Source: Streptomyces sp. NWU339 (lineage in GTDB: Bacteria; Actinomycetota; Actinomycetes; Streptomycetales; Streptomycetaceae). From it: DNA of 44,088 bases. Every line of letters begins with the position of its first letter. Position 1 is the stretch's first letter. The notes under the pieces were generated by a model. The model was not told the DNA's origin. It saw only the letters and a list, made by a program, of their open reading frames with translations, and did no database searches. The stretch spans positions 1 through 44,088 of the forward strand of contig NZ_QFRK01000030.1 of NCBI RefSeq assembly GCF_003143855.1, read 5' to 3'. Below, piece after piece: positions 34,413 to 42,088 of this stretch. A program made the position numbers and the translations under genes.

Positions 34413-34808
34413 TCAGTCGTCCAGGTCGACCCGTACCGTCAGCAGTTCCGCCCCCACCGCCCGTACCGCCGCGCTGTTCATGCGCGGCAGGGCGCGCAGC
34501 CGGGCGACCGGGTCGTCCTCGGGCAGCGGGTGGGCGGTACCGGTGTGCCAGCGGCCCCGGATGCGGATCCGCACCCGGGGGTCCGCGCGGATGTTGCGCA
34601 CGTACTGGGACCGCTCGCCGAACTCCGACACCAGCCAGAACGAGTCCCCGACCCGCCGCCCGCCCACCGGGGTGCGCCGGGGCAGGCCGGAGACGCGGCC
34701 CGTGGTCTCCAGGAGGGTCTGCAGCGGGAGACGGCGCGTCACGGGGTTGGCGATCCGGCGCTGGACGGCGGTGACGGCCCGGTACTTGCGTTCGGAATGA
34801 CGGCTCAT
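34413..34808 (-). CDS. Deazaflavin (F420)-dependent nitroreductase-family protein (Ddn-like)
   Basis: 131 residues, the small split-barrel DUF385/Ddn fold: LETTGRVSGLPRRTPVGGRRVGDSFWLVSEFGERSQYVRNIRADPRVRIRIRGRWHTGTAHPL. The GRxSGxPRRTP and YVRNIRADPRV blocks are the F420-binding signatures of the family, whose mycobacterial member Ddn activates nitroimidazoles using reduced F420. It starts 12 bases after the PHP hydrolase stop on the same strand, so the two are probably co-transcribed. Fits with fbiC and the LLM oxidoreductase nearby. Confidence 0.9.
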   Translation of the reverse strand: MSRHSERKYRAVTAVQRRIANPVTRRLPLQTLLETTGRVSGLPRRTPVGGRRVGDSFWLVSEFGERSQYVRNIRADPRVRIRIRGRWHTGTAHPLPEDDPVARLRALPRMNSAAVRAVGAELLTVRVDLDD

Positions 34809-34820
34809 GGTGCGGCGAGC

Positions 34821-36350
34821 CTACCGGCGGCCCAGGAAGATCGGGTTGGTCAACGCGGCCGGGACACCCGGCAGCGGGCCGGCCGCCGTCTCGTGCCGCA
34901 GCTCGGCGCGGACGTAGGCGGCGTACGACGGGGTGGTCCGCCACTCGACGACACCCGAGCCGGACACCGGCAGCGGGGCGCTGGTGTGCAGGACGCCCTG
35001 GTCGGTGACGAGGCGGACCGTGCAGCGCGGGGCGCCGACGGCCTCCAGGCGGACGGTGACCGGCATGTCCCGGTCCACGCCCAACCGCTCGCCGATGCCG
35101 GCGTGTTCGCCCCGCCCGCCGGACGCCGTGAGGGCGACGGAGACGCGTGCGGACTCGGCGACGTACGAGCGGCCCGCGCGGATGCCCTCCTGGACGGCCC
35201 GGCGGGACAGCTCGTCGGCGAGGACGACGGTCTGCGGGTGGCCGACGGCGTCCGGGTCCCGGTGGGCGTCGCTGTTGCCCATCGCCGGGGCCCAGCCCCG
35301 CCCGCCCCTTTCGCCCTGCCCACCCCGCACCGAGGCGACGAGCATGCCGTCCCAGTCGGCCAGGGCCACCTCGTCGTCGGGTGTCCAGGGGCCGTTCCAC
35401 ACCTCCACGGCGTCCGCCTCGCCGAAGCCGAACTTCCAGTTGCAGCCGATGCAGGTGGCGTGCGGATGCGCCGGCACGACCAGGCCCCCGGCGTCGCGGA
35501 CCCGGCGGGCGAACCGGCCGAACCGGTCGTCGCGGGCCCGGTAGCGCCAGTCGACGAAGGTGCCGGGGTCCGTGCCGAGCGCGACCACGTGCCCGTTGCG
35601 GGTGGTGATCTCCTCGCCCAGCAGCACCAGCAGGTCGTCCCCGGCGGCATCCGCCCAATGGGCGTGCGCGGAGTGGGTGTTGTGCTCCGAGCTGTTGATG
35701 AAGTCCAGCCCCGCCGCCCGTGCGAGCGCCGCGATTTCGGCCGGGGTGCGACGGCCGTCGGAGTGCCAGGAGTGCAGATGGCAGTCGCCCCGGTACCAGG
35801 CCCGCCCGCGCCCCTTCGCCCGTTCGGGCGGATACACCGGCCGGACCGTCTCGCCGGGCTCCCCGTAGGTCAGCGTGACGGCGATCTCGTACGACAGCCC
35901 CTGCGGGGCCACGGTGTACGGGCCCAGCGCGATGTGCCAGGTGCCCTCCCGCACCGGGCCGGGCAGATAGCCGGGGGTGGCGTCGTCCGCGCGGAGGAAG
36001 AACTCCGTACGGGCCCCGCCCGACCAGCCCCGGAAGCCCGCGCCGCCCAGCTCGGTGCCGCGTTCGTCGAAGATCCCGATGTCAAGGGCGTTGCCCGCGG
36101 TCCCGGCCGGGACGGACGGCCTGTCGTAGGTGTAGGCGACCCTGATCTCCCGTACGCCGTCCGGCACTTCGACGGGGACGTAGACGAAGTCGGGGGCGCC
36201 CGGCGGGAGGGTGCCGCGCACCGTCCTCGTCTCCTGTTCACCGCGGCCGGCCGCGGAAGCGAAGCTCACGCTCCCCAACGTAAGCGCGGCGGCGGCTCCC
36301 GTCAGGAAGACGGCCCGCCGGCCGATCCCGCTCCGGTGCTCCTCGCACAT
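34821..36350 (-). CDS. Tat-exported PHP-domain metallohydrolase (CehA/McbA family)
   Basis: 509 residues. A twin-arginine signal (SGIGRRAVFLTGAAAALTLG ending near SFASAAG) predicts export by Tat. The PHP phosphoesterase-like domain starts near residue 205 with YRGDCHLHSWHSDGRRTPAEI, then NSSEHNTHS, GEEITTRNGHVVALG, VPAHPHATCIG and MGNSDAHRDPD, supplying the His/Asp/Glu trinuclear metal ligands. CehA-like members hydrolyse carbamates and related esters. Natural substrate unknown. Start ATG 36350 (MCEEHRSG) after GGGAG. The earlier 29 codons are rejected. Confidence 0.88.
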   Translation of the reverse strand: MCEEHRSGIGRRAVFLTGAAAALTLGSVSFASAAGRGEQETRTVRGTLPPGAPDFVYVPVEVPDGVREIRVAYTYDRPSVPAGTAGNALDIGIFDERGTELGGAGFRGWSGGARTEFFLRADDATPGYLPGPVREGTWHIALGPYTVAPQGLSYEIAVTLTYGEPGETVRPVYPPERAKGRGRAWYRGDCHLHSWHSDGRRTPAEIAALARAAGLDFINSSEHNTHSAHAHWADAAGDDLLVLLGEEITTRNGHVVALGTDPGTFVDWRYRARDDRFGRFARRVRDAGGLVVPAHPHATCIGCNWKFGFGEADAVEVWNGPWTPDDEVALADWDGMLVASVRGGQGERGGRGWAPAMGNSDAHRDPDAVGHPQTVVLADELSRRAVQEGIRAGRSYVAESARVSVALTASGGRGEHAGIGERLGVDRDMPVTVRLEAVGAPRCTVRLVTDQGVLHTSAPLPVSGSGVVEWRTTPSYAAYVRAELRHETAAGPLPGVPAALTNPIFLGRR

Positions 36351-36634
36351 GCTGCTGCTCCCGGGGTGTCGTGTGATGGCAGGGCGGATGACAGGACAGG
36401 GGGTGCGGGGTGGTGCAGGGGTGGTGCGGTACCACACTGATAGCGAGCGGTGAACTGCCGTGCAAGGGAAGGGAATCAGCGGATTCAGCGACGAAGACCG
36501 CTCGTCGTCGGCCCCTCCGTCGTGGGTCCTCCCGCCCCGCCGCGCCCGCCCCGATGTCCCGACCGGTCGGTATGGACAGGAGGTCCGGGCCCGGGTATTG
36601 ATGGGTCCGTCGTCCGCGTACGAAAGGCCCGTTC

Positions 36635-37528
36635 ATGCGCATCGCCGTCACGATCTTCCTCACCGACGAGACGATCACCCCGACCCGGATCGCCCGTGAG
36701 CTGGAGCAGCGCGGCTTCGCCGGGCTGTACCTGCCCGAGCACACGCACATCCCCGTCGAGCGGACCAGCCCCTACCCGGCGGGCGGCGACCTGCCCCGGG
36801 AGTACGGCCGCACCCTGGACCCCTACGTCGCGCTCGCGCAGGCCGCGGCCGTCACCGAGCGGCTCGGCGTCGGTACCGGCATCACGCTCGCCGCGCAGCA
36901 CGACCCGATCGACCTGGCCAAGCAGATCGCGACCCTCGACCACCTCTCCGGCGGCCGGTTCACCCTCGGGCTCGGCTTCGGCTGGAACGTCGAGGAAGCC
37001 GCCGACCACGGGGTGGAATGGCGTACGCGGCGGGAGCTGGTCCGGGACCGGATGGGTCTGATGCGGTCGCTGTGGACGGAGGAACCGACCGCGTACAACG
37101 GGAAGTTCGGCAGCGTCCGGGCCAGCTTCGCGCACCCCAAGCCGGTGCAGAAGCCGCGCGGTCCCGTCATCGGTCCGCGCACGCTGGTCGGCGGGACGGC
37201 CGGGCCGAAGCTGTTCACGCACATCTGCGAGTACGCCGACGGCTGGATGCCGATCGGCGGGCGCGGCCTGTCCGAGGCGGTGCCCCGGCTGCGCACCGCC
37301 TGGGCCGACGCCGGCCGCGACCCCGGCGCTCTCCAGGTCGTCCCGTACGCCGTCCAGCCCAGTCCGGGCAAGCTCGCCCGCTTCGCCGAGCTCGGGATCG
37401 AGGAGGTCGTGGTGCAGCTGCCGCCGGAGGGCGAGGCGGGAGTGCTGCGGGCCCTGGACGCCTACCAGCCGTTCGTCGACGGCACGGGCGACGGGGCGGG
37501 CGACGGCACCGGTGGGGCAACCCGGTGA
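36635..37528 (+). CDS. LLM-class F420-dependent oxidoreductase
   Basis: 297 residues, luciferase-like TIM barrel: MRIAVTIFLTDETITPTRIARELEQRGFAGLYLPEHTHIP, TERLGVGTGITLAAQHDPIDLAKQIATLDHLSGGRFTLGLGFGWNVEEAADHG, YADGWMPIGG. The HTH and the conserved non-prolyl turn TGITLAAQ match the F420-binding subgroup annotated in actinomycetes. The C-terminus has a GDGAGDGTGG low-complexity tail. ATG 36635. Same direction as fbiC, 99 bases upstream of it. Substrate unknown. Confidence 0.93.
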   Translation: MRIAVTIFLTDETITPTRIARELEQRGFAGLYLPEHTHIPVERTSPYPAGGDLPREYGRTLDPYVALAQAAAVTERLGVGTGITLAAQHDPIDLAKQIATLDHLSGGRFTLGLGFGWNVEEAADHGVEWRTRRELVRDRMGLMRSLWTEEPTAYNGKFGSVRASFAHPKPVQKPRGPVIGPRTLVGGTAGPKLFTHICEYADGWMPIGGRGLSEAVPRLRTAWADAGRDPGALQVVPYAVQPSPGKLARFAELGIEEVVVQLPPEGEAGVLRALDAYQPFVDGTGDGAGDGTGGATR

Positions 37529-37627
37529 CGGCACCGGCGGCGGTCCCGTGACGGCCGGTGAGCGCCGGGCCGGGAGGAGGGCCCCGGCCCTCCTCTGCCC
37601 TGATCACCCCGAACGTATGCTCAAGGA

Positions 37628-40213
37628 ATGACGACATCCGCGACCTCCGGAACCGGCCCGACCGAGAACTCCCTGCGTCGCGCCCTCAAGCGGGCCCGTG
37701 ACGGCGTCTCCCTCGACGTGTCCGAGGCCACCGTCCTGCTCCAGGCGCGCGGCGAGCAGTTGGAGGACCTGTGCGCCTCGGCCGCCCGGGTGAGGGACGC
37801 GGGCCTTCGGGCGGCGGGCCGGCCCGGGGTCATCACGTACTCCAAGAGCGTCTTCGTCCCGCTGACCCGGCTGTGCCGGGACAAGTGCCACTACTGCACC
37901 TTCGTCACCGTGCCCGGCAAGCTGCGCCGGGCCGGGCACGGGATGTTCATGTCGCCGGACGAGGTCCTGGACATCGCCCGCAAGGGCGCCGCCGCCGGCT
38001 GCAAGGAAGCCCTCATCACCCTCGGCGACAAGCCCGAGGACCGCTGGCCCGAGGCGCGCGAGTGGCTCGACGCGCACGGCTACGACGACACCATCGCCTA
38101 CGTCCGCGCGATCTCCATCCGCATCCTGGAGGAGACCGGACTCCTCCCGCACCTCAACCCGGGCGTGCTGACCTGGACCGACTTCCAGCGGCTCAAGCCC
38201 GTCGCGCCCTCGATGGGCATGATGCTGGAGACCACCGCGACCCGGCTGTGGTCCGAGCCCGGCGGCCCGCACCACGGCTCCCCGGACAAGGAACCGGCCG
38301 TGCGGCTGCGCGTCCTGGAGGACGCGGGCCGCTCCTCCGTCCCCTTCACCTCGGGCATCCTCATCGGCATCGGCGAGACCTACGAGGAGCGCGCCGAGTC
38401 CCTGTTCGCCCTGCGGAAGGTCTCCCGCGCCCACCACGGCATCCAGGAGGTGATCGTCCAGAACTTCCGCGCCAAGCCGGACACCGCGATGCGCGGCATG
38501 CCGGACGCGGAACTCGACGCGCTGGTCGCCACGGTGGCCGTGGCCCGGCACGTCCTCGGCCCGTCCGCCTGCCTCCAGGCCCCGCCCAACCTCGTCGACT
38601 CCGAGTACGGACGGCTGATCGCGGCCGGCATCGACGACTGGGGCGGCATCTCCCCGCTCACCATCGACCACGTCAACCCCGAACGCCCCTGGCCGCGGAT
38701 CGAGGAACTGGCCGAGAAGTCCCGGGCGGCCGGTTTCGAGATGCGCGAACGCCTCTGCGTCTACCCGGAGTTCGTCACCCGCGGCGAACCCTGGCTGGAC
38801 CCGCGGCTGCGCCCGCACGTGGCGGCGCTCGCCGACCCCGCCACCGGCCTCGCCCGCCCGGACGCCGTGGTCGAGGGCCACCCCTGGCAGGAGCCCGACG
38901 AGGTGTTCACGGCCAGTGGCCGCACCGACCTGCACCACACCATCGACACCGAGGGCCGCACCGCCGACCGCCGCGACGACTTCGACGAGGTCTACGGCGA
39001 CTGGGGCGCCCTGCGCGAGGCCGCCGCCCCCGGCATGGCACCCGAGCGCATCGACACCGACGTGCGCCAGGCCCTGGCGAGGGCGGCCGACGACCCGACG
39101 AGGCTGACCGACGACGAGGCCCTCGCCCTGCTGCACGCGGACGGCCCGGCGCTGGACGCCCTGTGCCGGATCGCGGACGACGTCCGCAAAGCGGCGGTCG
39201 GCGACGACGTCACCTACATCGTCACCCGCAACATCAACTTCACCAACGTCTGTTACACCGGCTGCCGTTTCTGCGCCTTCGCCCAGCGCCGCACCGACGC
39301 CGACGCGTACACGCTCTCCCTCCAGCAGGTGGCCGACCGCGCCCAGCAGGCCTGGGACGTGGGCGCGGTGGAGGTCTGCATGCAGGGCGGCATCCACCCC
39401 GACCTGCCGGGCACCGCGTACTTCGACATCGCGAAGGCGGTCAAGGAACGCGTCCCCGGCATGCATGTGCACGCCTTCTCCCCGATGGAGGTGGTCAACG
39501 GCGCCACCCGCACCGGCCTGTCCATCCGCGAGTGGCTCACCGCGGCCAAGGAGGCGGGCCTGGACTCCATCCCCGGCACGGCCGCCGAGATCCTCGACGA
39601 CGAGGTCCGCTGGATCCTGACCAAGGGCAAACTGCCGGCGGCCACCTGGATCGAGGTCGTCGAGACGGCCCACGAGCTGGGCATCCGCTCCTCCTCGACG
39701 ATGATGTACGGCCACGTCGACCAGCCCCGCCACTGGCTCGGGCACCTGCGCACCCTGGCCGGCATCCAGCAACGCACCGGCGGCTTCACCGAGTTCGTCA
39801 CGCTCCCCTTCATCCACACCAACGCCCCGGTCTACCTGGCCGGCATCGCCCGCCCCGGCCCGACGACGCGCGACAACCGCGCGGTCACCGCGATGGCCCG
39901 CCTCCTGCTGCACCCGCACATCCCCAACATCCAGACCAGCTGGGTCAAACTGGGTGCGGAGGGCGCCGCCGACATGCTCCGCTCCGGCGCCAACGACCTC
40001 GGCGGCACCTTGATGGAGGAGACCATCTCCCGCATGGCGGGCTCCTCCTACGGCTCCTACAAGTCCGTCAAGGACCTGATCGCGGTCGCGGAGGCGGCGG
40101 GCCGCCCGGCCAGGCCCCGCACCACCCTGTACGGCGAGGTCCCGGCGGAACGACAGCAGGCGGCCCAGGCCTCCGACGGCCACCTGCCGGCCCTCCTGCC
40201 GGTCCTGGACTGA
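37628..40213 (+). CDS. fbiC: FbiC, F420 chromophore (FO) synthase, bifunctional radical SAM enzyme
   Basis: 861 residues, a fusion of CofG and CofH. The N-terminal radical SAM domain has the Cys-x3-Cys-x2-Cys cluster in LCRDKCHYCTFV, about residues 80-90. The C-terminal one has VCYTGCRFCAFAQRR, about 540-552. The enzyme joins a tyrosine-derived unit to 5-amino-6-ribitylamino-uracil to form 7,8-didemethyl-8-hydroxy-5-deazariboflavin, the chromophore of coenzyme F420. All cysteines are present and the length is normal. ATG 37628. Followed by a 21-bp tandem duplication. Confidence 0.98.
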   Translation: MTTSATSGTGPTENSLRRALKRARDGVSLDVSEATVLLQARGEQLEDLCASAARVRDAGLRAAGRPGVITYSKSVFVPLTRLCRDKCHYCTFVTVPGKLRRAGHGMFMSPDEVLDIARKGAAAGCKEALITLGDKPEDRWPEAREWLDAHGYDDTIAYVRAISIRILEETGLLPHLNPGVLTWTDFQRLKPVAPSMGMMLETTATRLWSEPGGPHHGSPDKEPAVRLRVLEDAGRSSVPFTSGILIGIGETYEERAESLFALRKVSRAHHGIQEVIVQNFRAKPDTAMRGMPDAELDALVATVAVARHVLGPSACLQAPPNLVDSEYGRLIAAGIDDWGGISPLTIDHVNPERPWPRIEELAEKSRAAGFEMRERLCVYPEFVTRGEPWLDPRLRPHVAALADPATGLARPDAVVEGHPWQEPDEVFTASGRTDLHHTIDTEGRTADRRDDFDEVYGDWGALREAAAPGMAPERIDTDVRQALARAADDPTRLTDDEALALLHADGPALDALCRIADDVRKAAVGDDVTYIVTRNINFTNVCYTGCRFCAFAQRRTDADAYTLSLQQVADRAQQAWDVGAVEVCMQGGIHPDLPGTAYFDIAKAVKERVPGMHVHAFSPMEVVNGATRTGLSIREWLTAAKEAGLDSIPGTAAEILDDEVRWILTKGKLPAATWIEVVETAHELGIRSSSTMMYGHVDQPRHWLGHLRTLAGIQQRTGGFTEFVTLPFIHTNAPVYLAGIARPGPTTRDNRAVTAMARLLLHPHIPNIQTSWVKLGAEGAADMLRSGANDLGGTLMEETISRMAGSSYGSYKSVKDLIAVAEAAGRPARPRTTLYGEVPAERQQAAQASDGHLPALLPVLD

Positions 40214-40255
40214 GGCCGGGGCGAGCCGGGACGGGGCCGGGGCGAGCCGGGACGG
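40214..40255. repeat. 21-bp perfect tandem duplication after fbiC
   Basis: The unit ggccggggcgagccgggacg plus g is present twice, at 40214-40234 and 40235-40255, starting at the fbiC stop codon's last base neighbourhood. A replication slippage product is likely. Confidence 0.9.
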
Positions 40256-40351
40256 GCGAGGGCGGCCCACCCCGCTGCCCCGCCCCGGTCGCAGTACGAT
40301 GATCGGGCCCCGGAGGTGAGGGGGTTCTCGTAGCTGAGGAGATGCGTACCG

Positions 40352-40939
40352 GTGCCTGCCCGTCTTCCTTCGTGGGCCTGGGTGACCGGGCTGACCACGG
40401 GGGCGATAGCCGCGGTGGCGGTCCTGGCCGTCCAGGCGGATCAGGGGCCGAAGCCCACCGCGTCCACGAGTCGCCCGAGCGCGTCGGCGACGGCGGACGC
40501 GAAACCGTCCGCCGAACCGAAGGAGAGGGGAACCGGGACGGAGTCGGAGTCGGAGTCGGAGGCGGTCCCGGCCGACTCGGGCACCGGCCGCCGGATCGTC
40601 TACTCCCTCGACGACCAGCAGGTGTGGCTGGTGGACGCCAGCGACGCCCCCCGCCGCTCCTTCGAGGTCTGGCCGGGCACGGTCGACCCCGATCCCGGCA
40701 CGTACACGATCGGAACCCGCACCGAGGCCACGACCGGCAGCGACGGCGTCGAGGTCGAGCACATCATCTACTTCGCCGCCAAGTCGGGCGTCTCCATCGC
40801 CTTCTCCAACGCCGTCGACGGCTCCTCACCCCCACCGCCCGACGGCCGGACGACCGGCGGCATCCGCGTGGGCAAGGCGGACGGCAAGGCCCTGTGGACC
40901 TTCGGCACCCCGGGCACCACGGTCCGGGTCGTCGAGTAA
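40352..40939 (+). CDS. Membrane-anchored L,D-transpeptidase-fold protein lacking the catalytic Cys/His
   Basis: 195 residues. An N-terminal signal anchor (WAWVTGLTTGAIAAVAVLAV, about 8-27) is followed by a Ser/Thr/Pro/Glu-rich linker (30-78) and a C-terminal domain that follows the YkuD strand order: RRIVYSLDDQQVWLVDA, PGTYTIGTRTEA, GGIRVGKADGKALWTF, TPGTTVRVVE. The catalytic SHGCIR motif of L,D-transpeptidases is TTGGIR (167-172), so Cys is Gly170 and the preceding His is Thr168. The AIHG motif is AFSN. It is therefore likely a non-enzymatic wall-binding protein. GTG 40352 preceded by GAGGAG. Confidence 0.75.
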   Translation: MPARLPSWAWVTGLTTGAIAAVAVLAVQADQGPKPTASTSRPSASATADAKPSAEPKERGTGTESESESEAVPADSGTGRRIVYSLDDQQVWLVDASDAPRRSFEVWPGTVDPDPGTYTIGTRTEATTGSDGVEVEHIIYFAAKSGVSIAFSNAVDGSSPPPPDGRTTGGIRVGKADGKALWTFGTPGTTVRVVE

Positions 40940-40967
40940 CGGCCGACCCGACGCCGTCGCGGGCGGA

Positions 40968-41321
40968 TCAGTCGGTGTCCTCGGGGTGCCGGGTGGACGC
41001 GTACACGAGGTGAACCGTCCGGCGCTCCTCGTCGACGAGGTGGCGGACACGGCCGCCTGCCGTCACCTCGTACTCCCACTGGGCGAGCTCCTGGCCGCGG
41101 AGGTTGGCCGTGGCCAGTCGGCCGCGCAGCCGGTGCTGACGATCGAGGTCTGCCCGGGACAACGGGTCCCTGCGCAGGGCCTCGAAACAGCGACGTGTGT
41201 TTCCCGGCGCCTCCGCACCCGACTCGCCCCACCCCTTCGCTGCCTCGTTCGTCGCGAATCGCAGGTGCCGTTCCTCACCCACGGAGGGTGGGGCGACATC
41301 GTCACCGCGTTTGGGGCTCAC
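40968..41321 (-). CDS. RelE/ParE-type toxin of a type II toxin-antitoxin pair
   Basis: 117 residues. The C-terminal half shows the RelE-like core of actinobacterial members: LRGRLATANLRGQELAQWEYEVTAGGRVRHLVDEERRTVHLVYASTRHPE, ending with the positively charged active-site region (R, H). Family members cut mRNA on the ribosome. The N-terminus (FATNEAAKGWGE) matches the same family. GTG 41321 overlaps the antitoxin stop by 4 bp. The antitoxin precedes it in the operon, the usual type II order. Confidence 0.8.
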   Translation of the reverse strand: MSPKRGDDVAPPSVGEERHLRFATNEAAKGWGESGAEAPGNTRRCFEALRRDPLSRADLDRQHRLRGRLATANLRGQELAQWEYEVTAGGRVRHLVDEERRTVHLVYASTRHPEDTD

Positions 41322-41779
41322 GGCGCGGTCACCTCGCCATGGTCCTCGTCCGGCAGCCGACGGGTGAGCTGTGCGGTGAGTTCGGGATCGGCGAGAATGC
41401 GGGCCGTAGCGCGCCATTCGACGATGACGCGGTGGAGTTCGCCGTGTATGTCCAGTTGGGCGACGTCGTGCGTGGCGTCGATGAGGCCGGTCACGAACTG
41501 CCGCAGCTCCTCCGTGGACAGGTGACGGACCCAGGGGAAGACCGAGGGGAGCGCGCGCTGTATGGCCCGCTCGCCGGCATCGCTGCGAACGAGGGCGGCG
41601 AGGAGACGGGCCGTGACGTCCGCCGTTTCCTCGCGCTGCTGGTCATGGCGGGCCGTGGTCAGGTAGAGGTCCTCGCCGTCCCGACGTGTGATGTGCACGC
41701 GGTGGGCCCGGTCGAGCGTTTCGGCGACACGTCTCGAGTTCTTCGAGAGCTCTGAGAAGGCGACCGTGGGAGTGGACAT
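41318..41779 (-). CDS. Phd/YefM-type antitoxin with long C-terminal extension
   Basis: 153 residues. Residues 1-50 are a Phd/YefM-like fold (MSTPTVAFSELSKNSRRVAETLDRAHRVHITRRDGEDLYL). About 100 further residues (LLAALVRSDAGERAIQRALPSVFPWVRHLSTEELRQFVTGLIDA...) are unusual for this class, whose members are normally 80-90 residues. This part may be the toxin-neutralising or an oligomerisation domain. The start is ATG 41779. The longer start at 41803 would fall inside the operator palindrome and is rejected. It lies upstream of, and is coupled to, the RelE-like toxin. Confidence 0.8.
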   Translation of the reverse strand: MSTPTVAFSELSKNSRRVAETLDRAHRVHITRRDGEDLYLTTARHDQQREETADVTARLLAALVRSDAGERAIQRALPSVFPWVRHLSTEELRQFVTGLIDATHDVAQLDIHGELHRVIVEWRATARILADPELTAQLTRRLPDEDHGEVTAP

Positions 41780-41791
41780 ACCGGAAACCGC

Positions 41792-41813
41792 ACTTCGGAA
41801 CATATTCCGAAGT
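41792..41813. promoter_or_regulatory. Perfect 22-bp palindrome, operator of the toxin-antitoxin operon
   Basis: ACTTCGGAA-CATA-TTCCGAAGT: 9-bp arms 41792-41800 and 41805-41813 with a 4-base spacer, ending 13 bases upstream of the antitoxin ATG. The position and symmetry fit binding by an antitoxin dimer for autoregulation. Confidence 0.8.
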
Positions 41814-41846
41814 CAATCGATGGTGTGTCCCTTCGTCGTGATTGCG

Positions 41847-41901
41847 CGACGTGGTCGGGCGCTGTTGTGACGACGTGGTCGGGCGCTGTTGTGACGACGT
41901 G
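41847..41901. repeat. 24-bp tandem repeat, 2.3 copies
   Basis: The unit beginning cgacgtggtcgggcgctgtt and ending gtga is repeated exactly at 41847-41870 and 41871-41894, with cgacgtg at 41895-41901 as a partial third copy. It lies upstream of the toxin-antitoxin operator and between divergent genes. Confidence 0.9.
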
Positions 41902-42088
41902 AGGCGCAGCCCGGGTGACCCGGGGCGGTCGGTGAAGGGTGGGGACGCACGTGCCCAGCGTGGCCGGCGGTGGTCAGATCCGGTCGTTTCGGGTACTGCT
42001 CCCATACCTCACCGCGTACTGAACCGGTCACTCCCGTTCGTTACAGTGCAGGGCGTCGCACGTACGCACGGTGGCCTGGGAGGTCTGG

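Noticed and set aside
37604..40762. 1052-codon minus-strand frame opposite fbiC
   Set aside because: Antisense artefact of the GC-rich fbiC gene. No start signal and no recognisable domain.
41780..41803. Earlier antitoxin start at 41803
   Set aside because: It lies inside the operator palindrome, and the Phd fold starts at MSTPTVAF.
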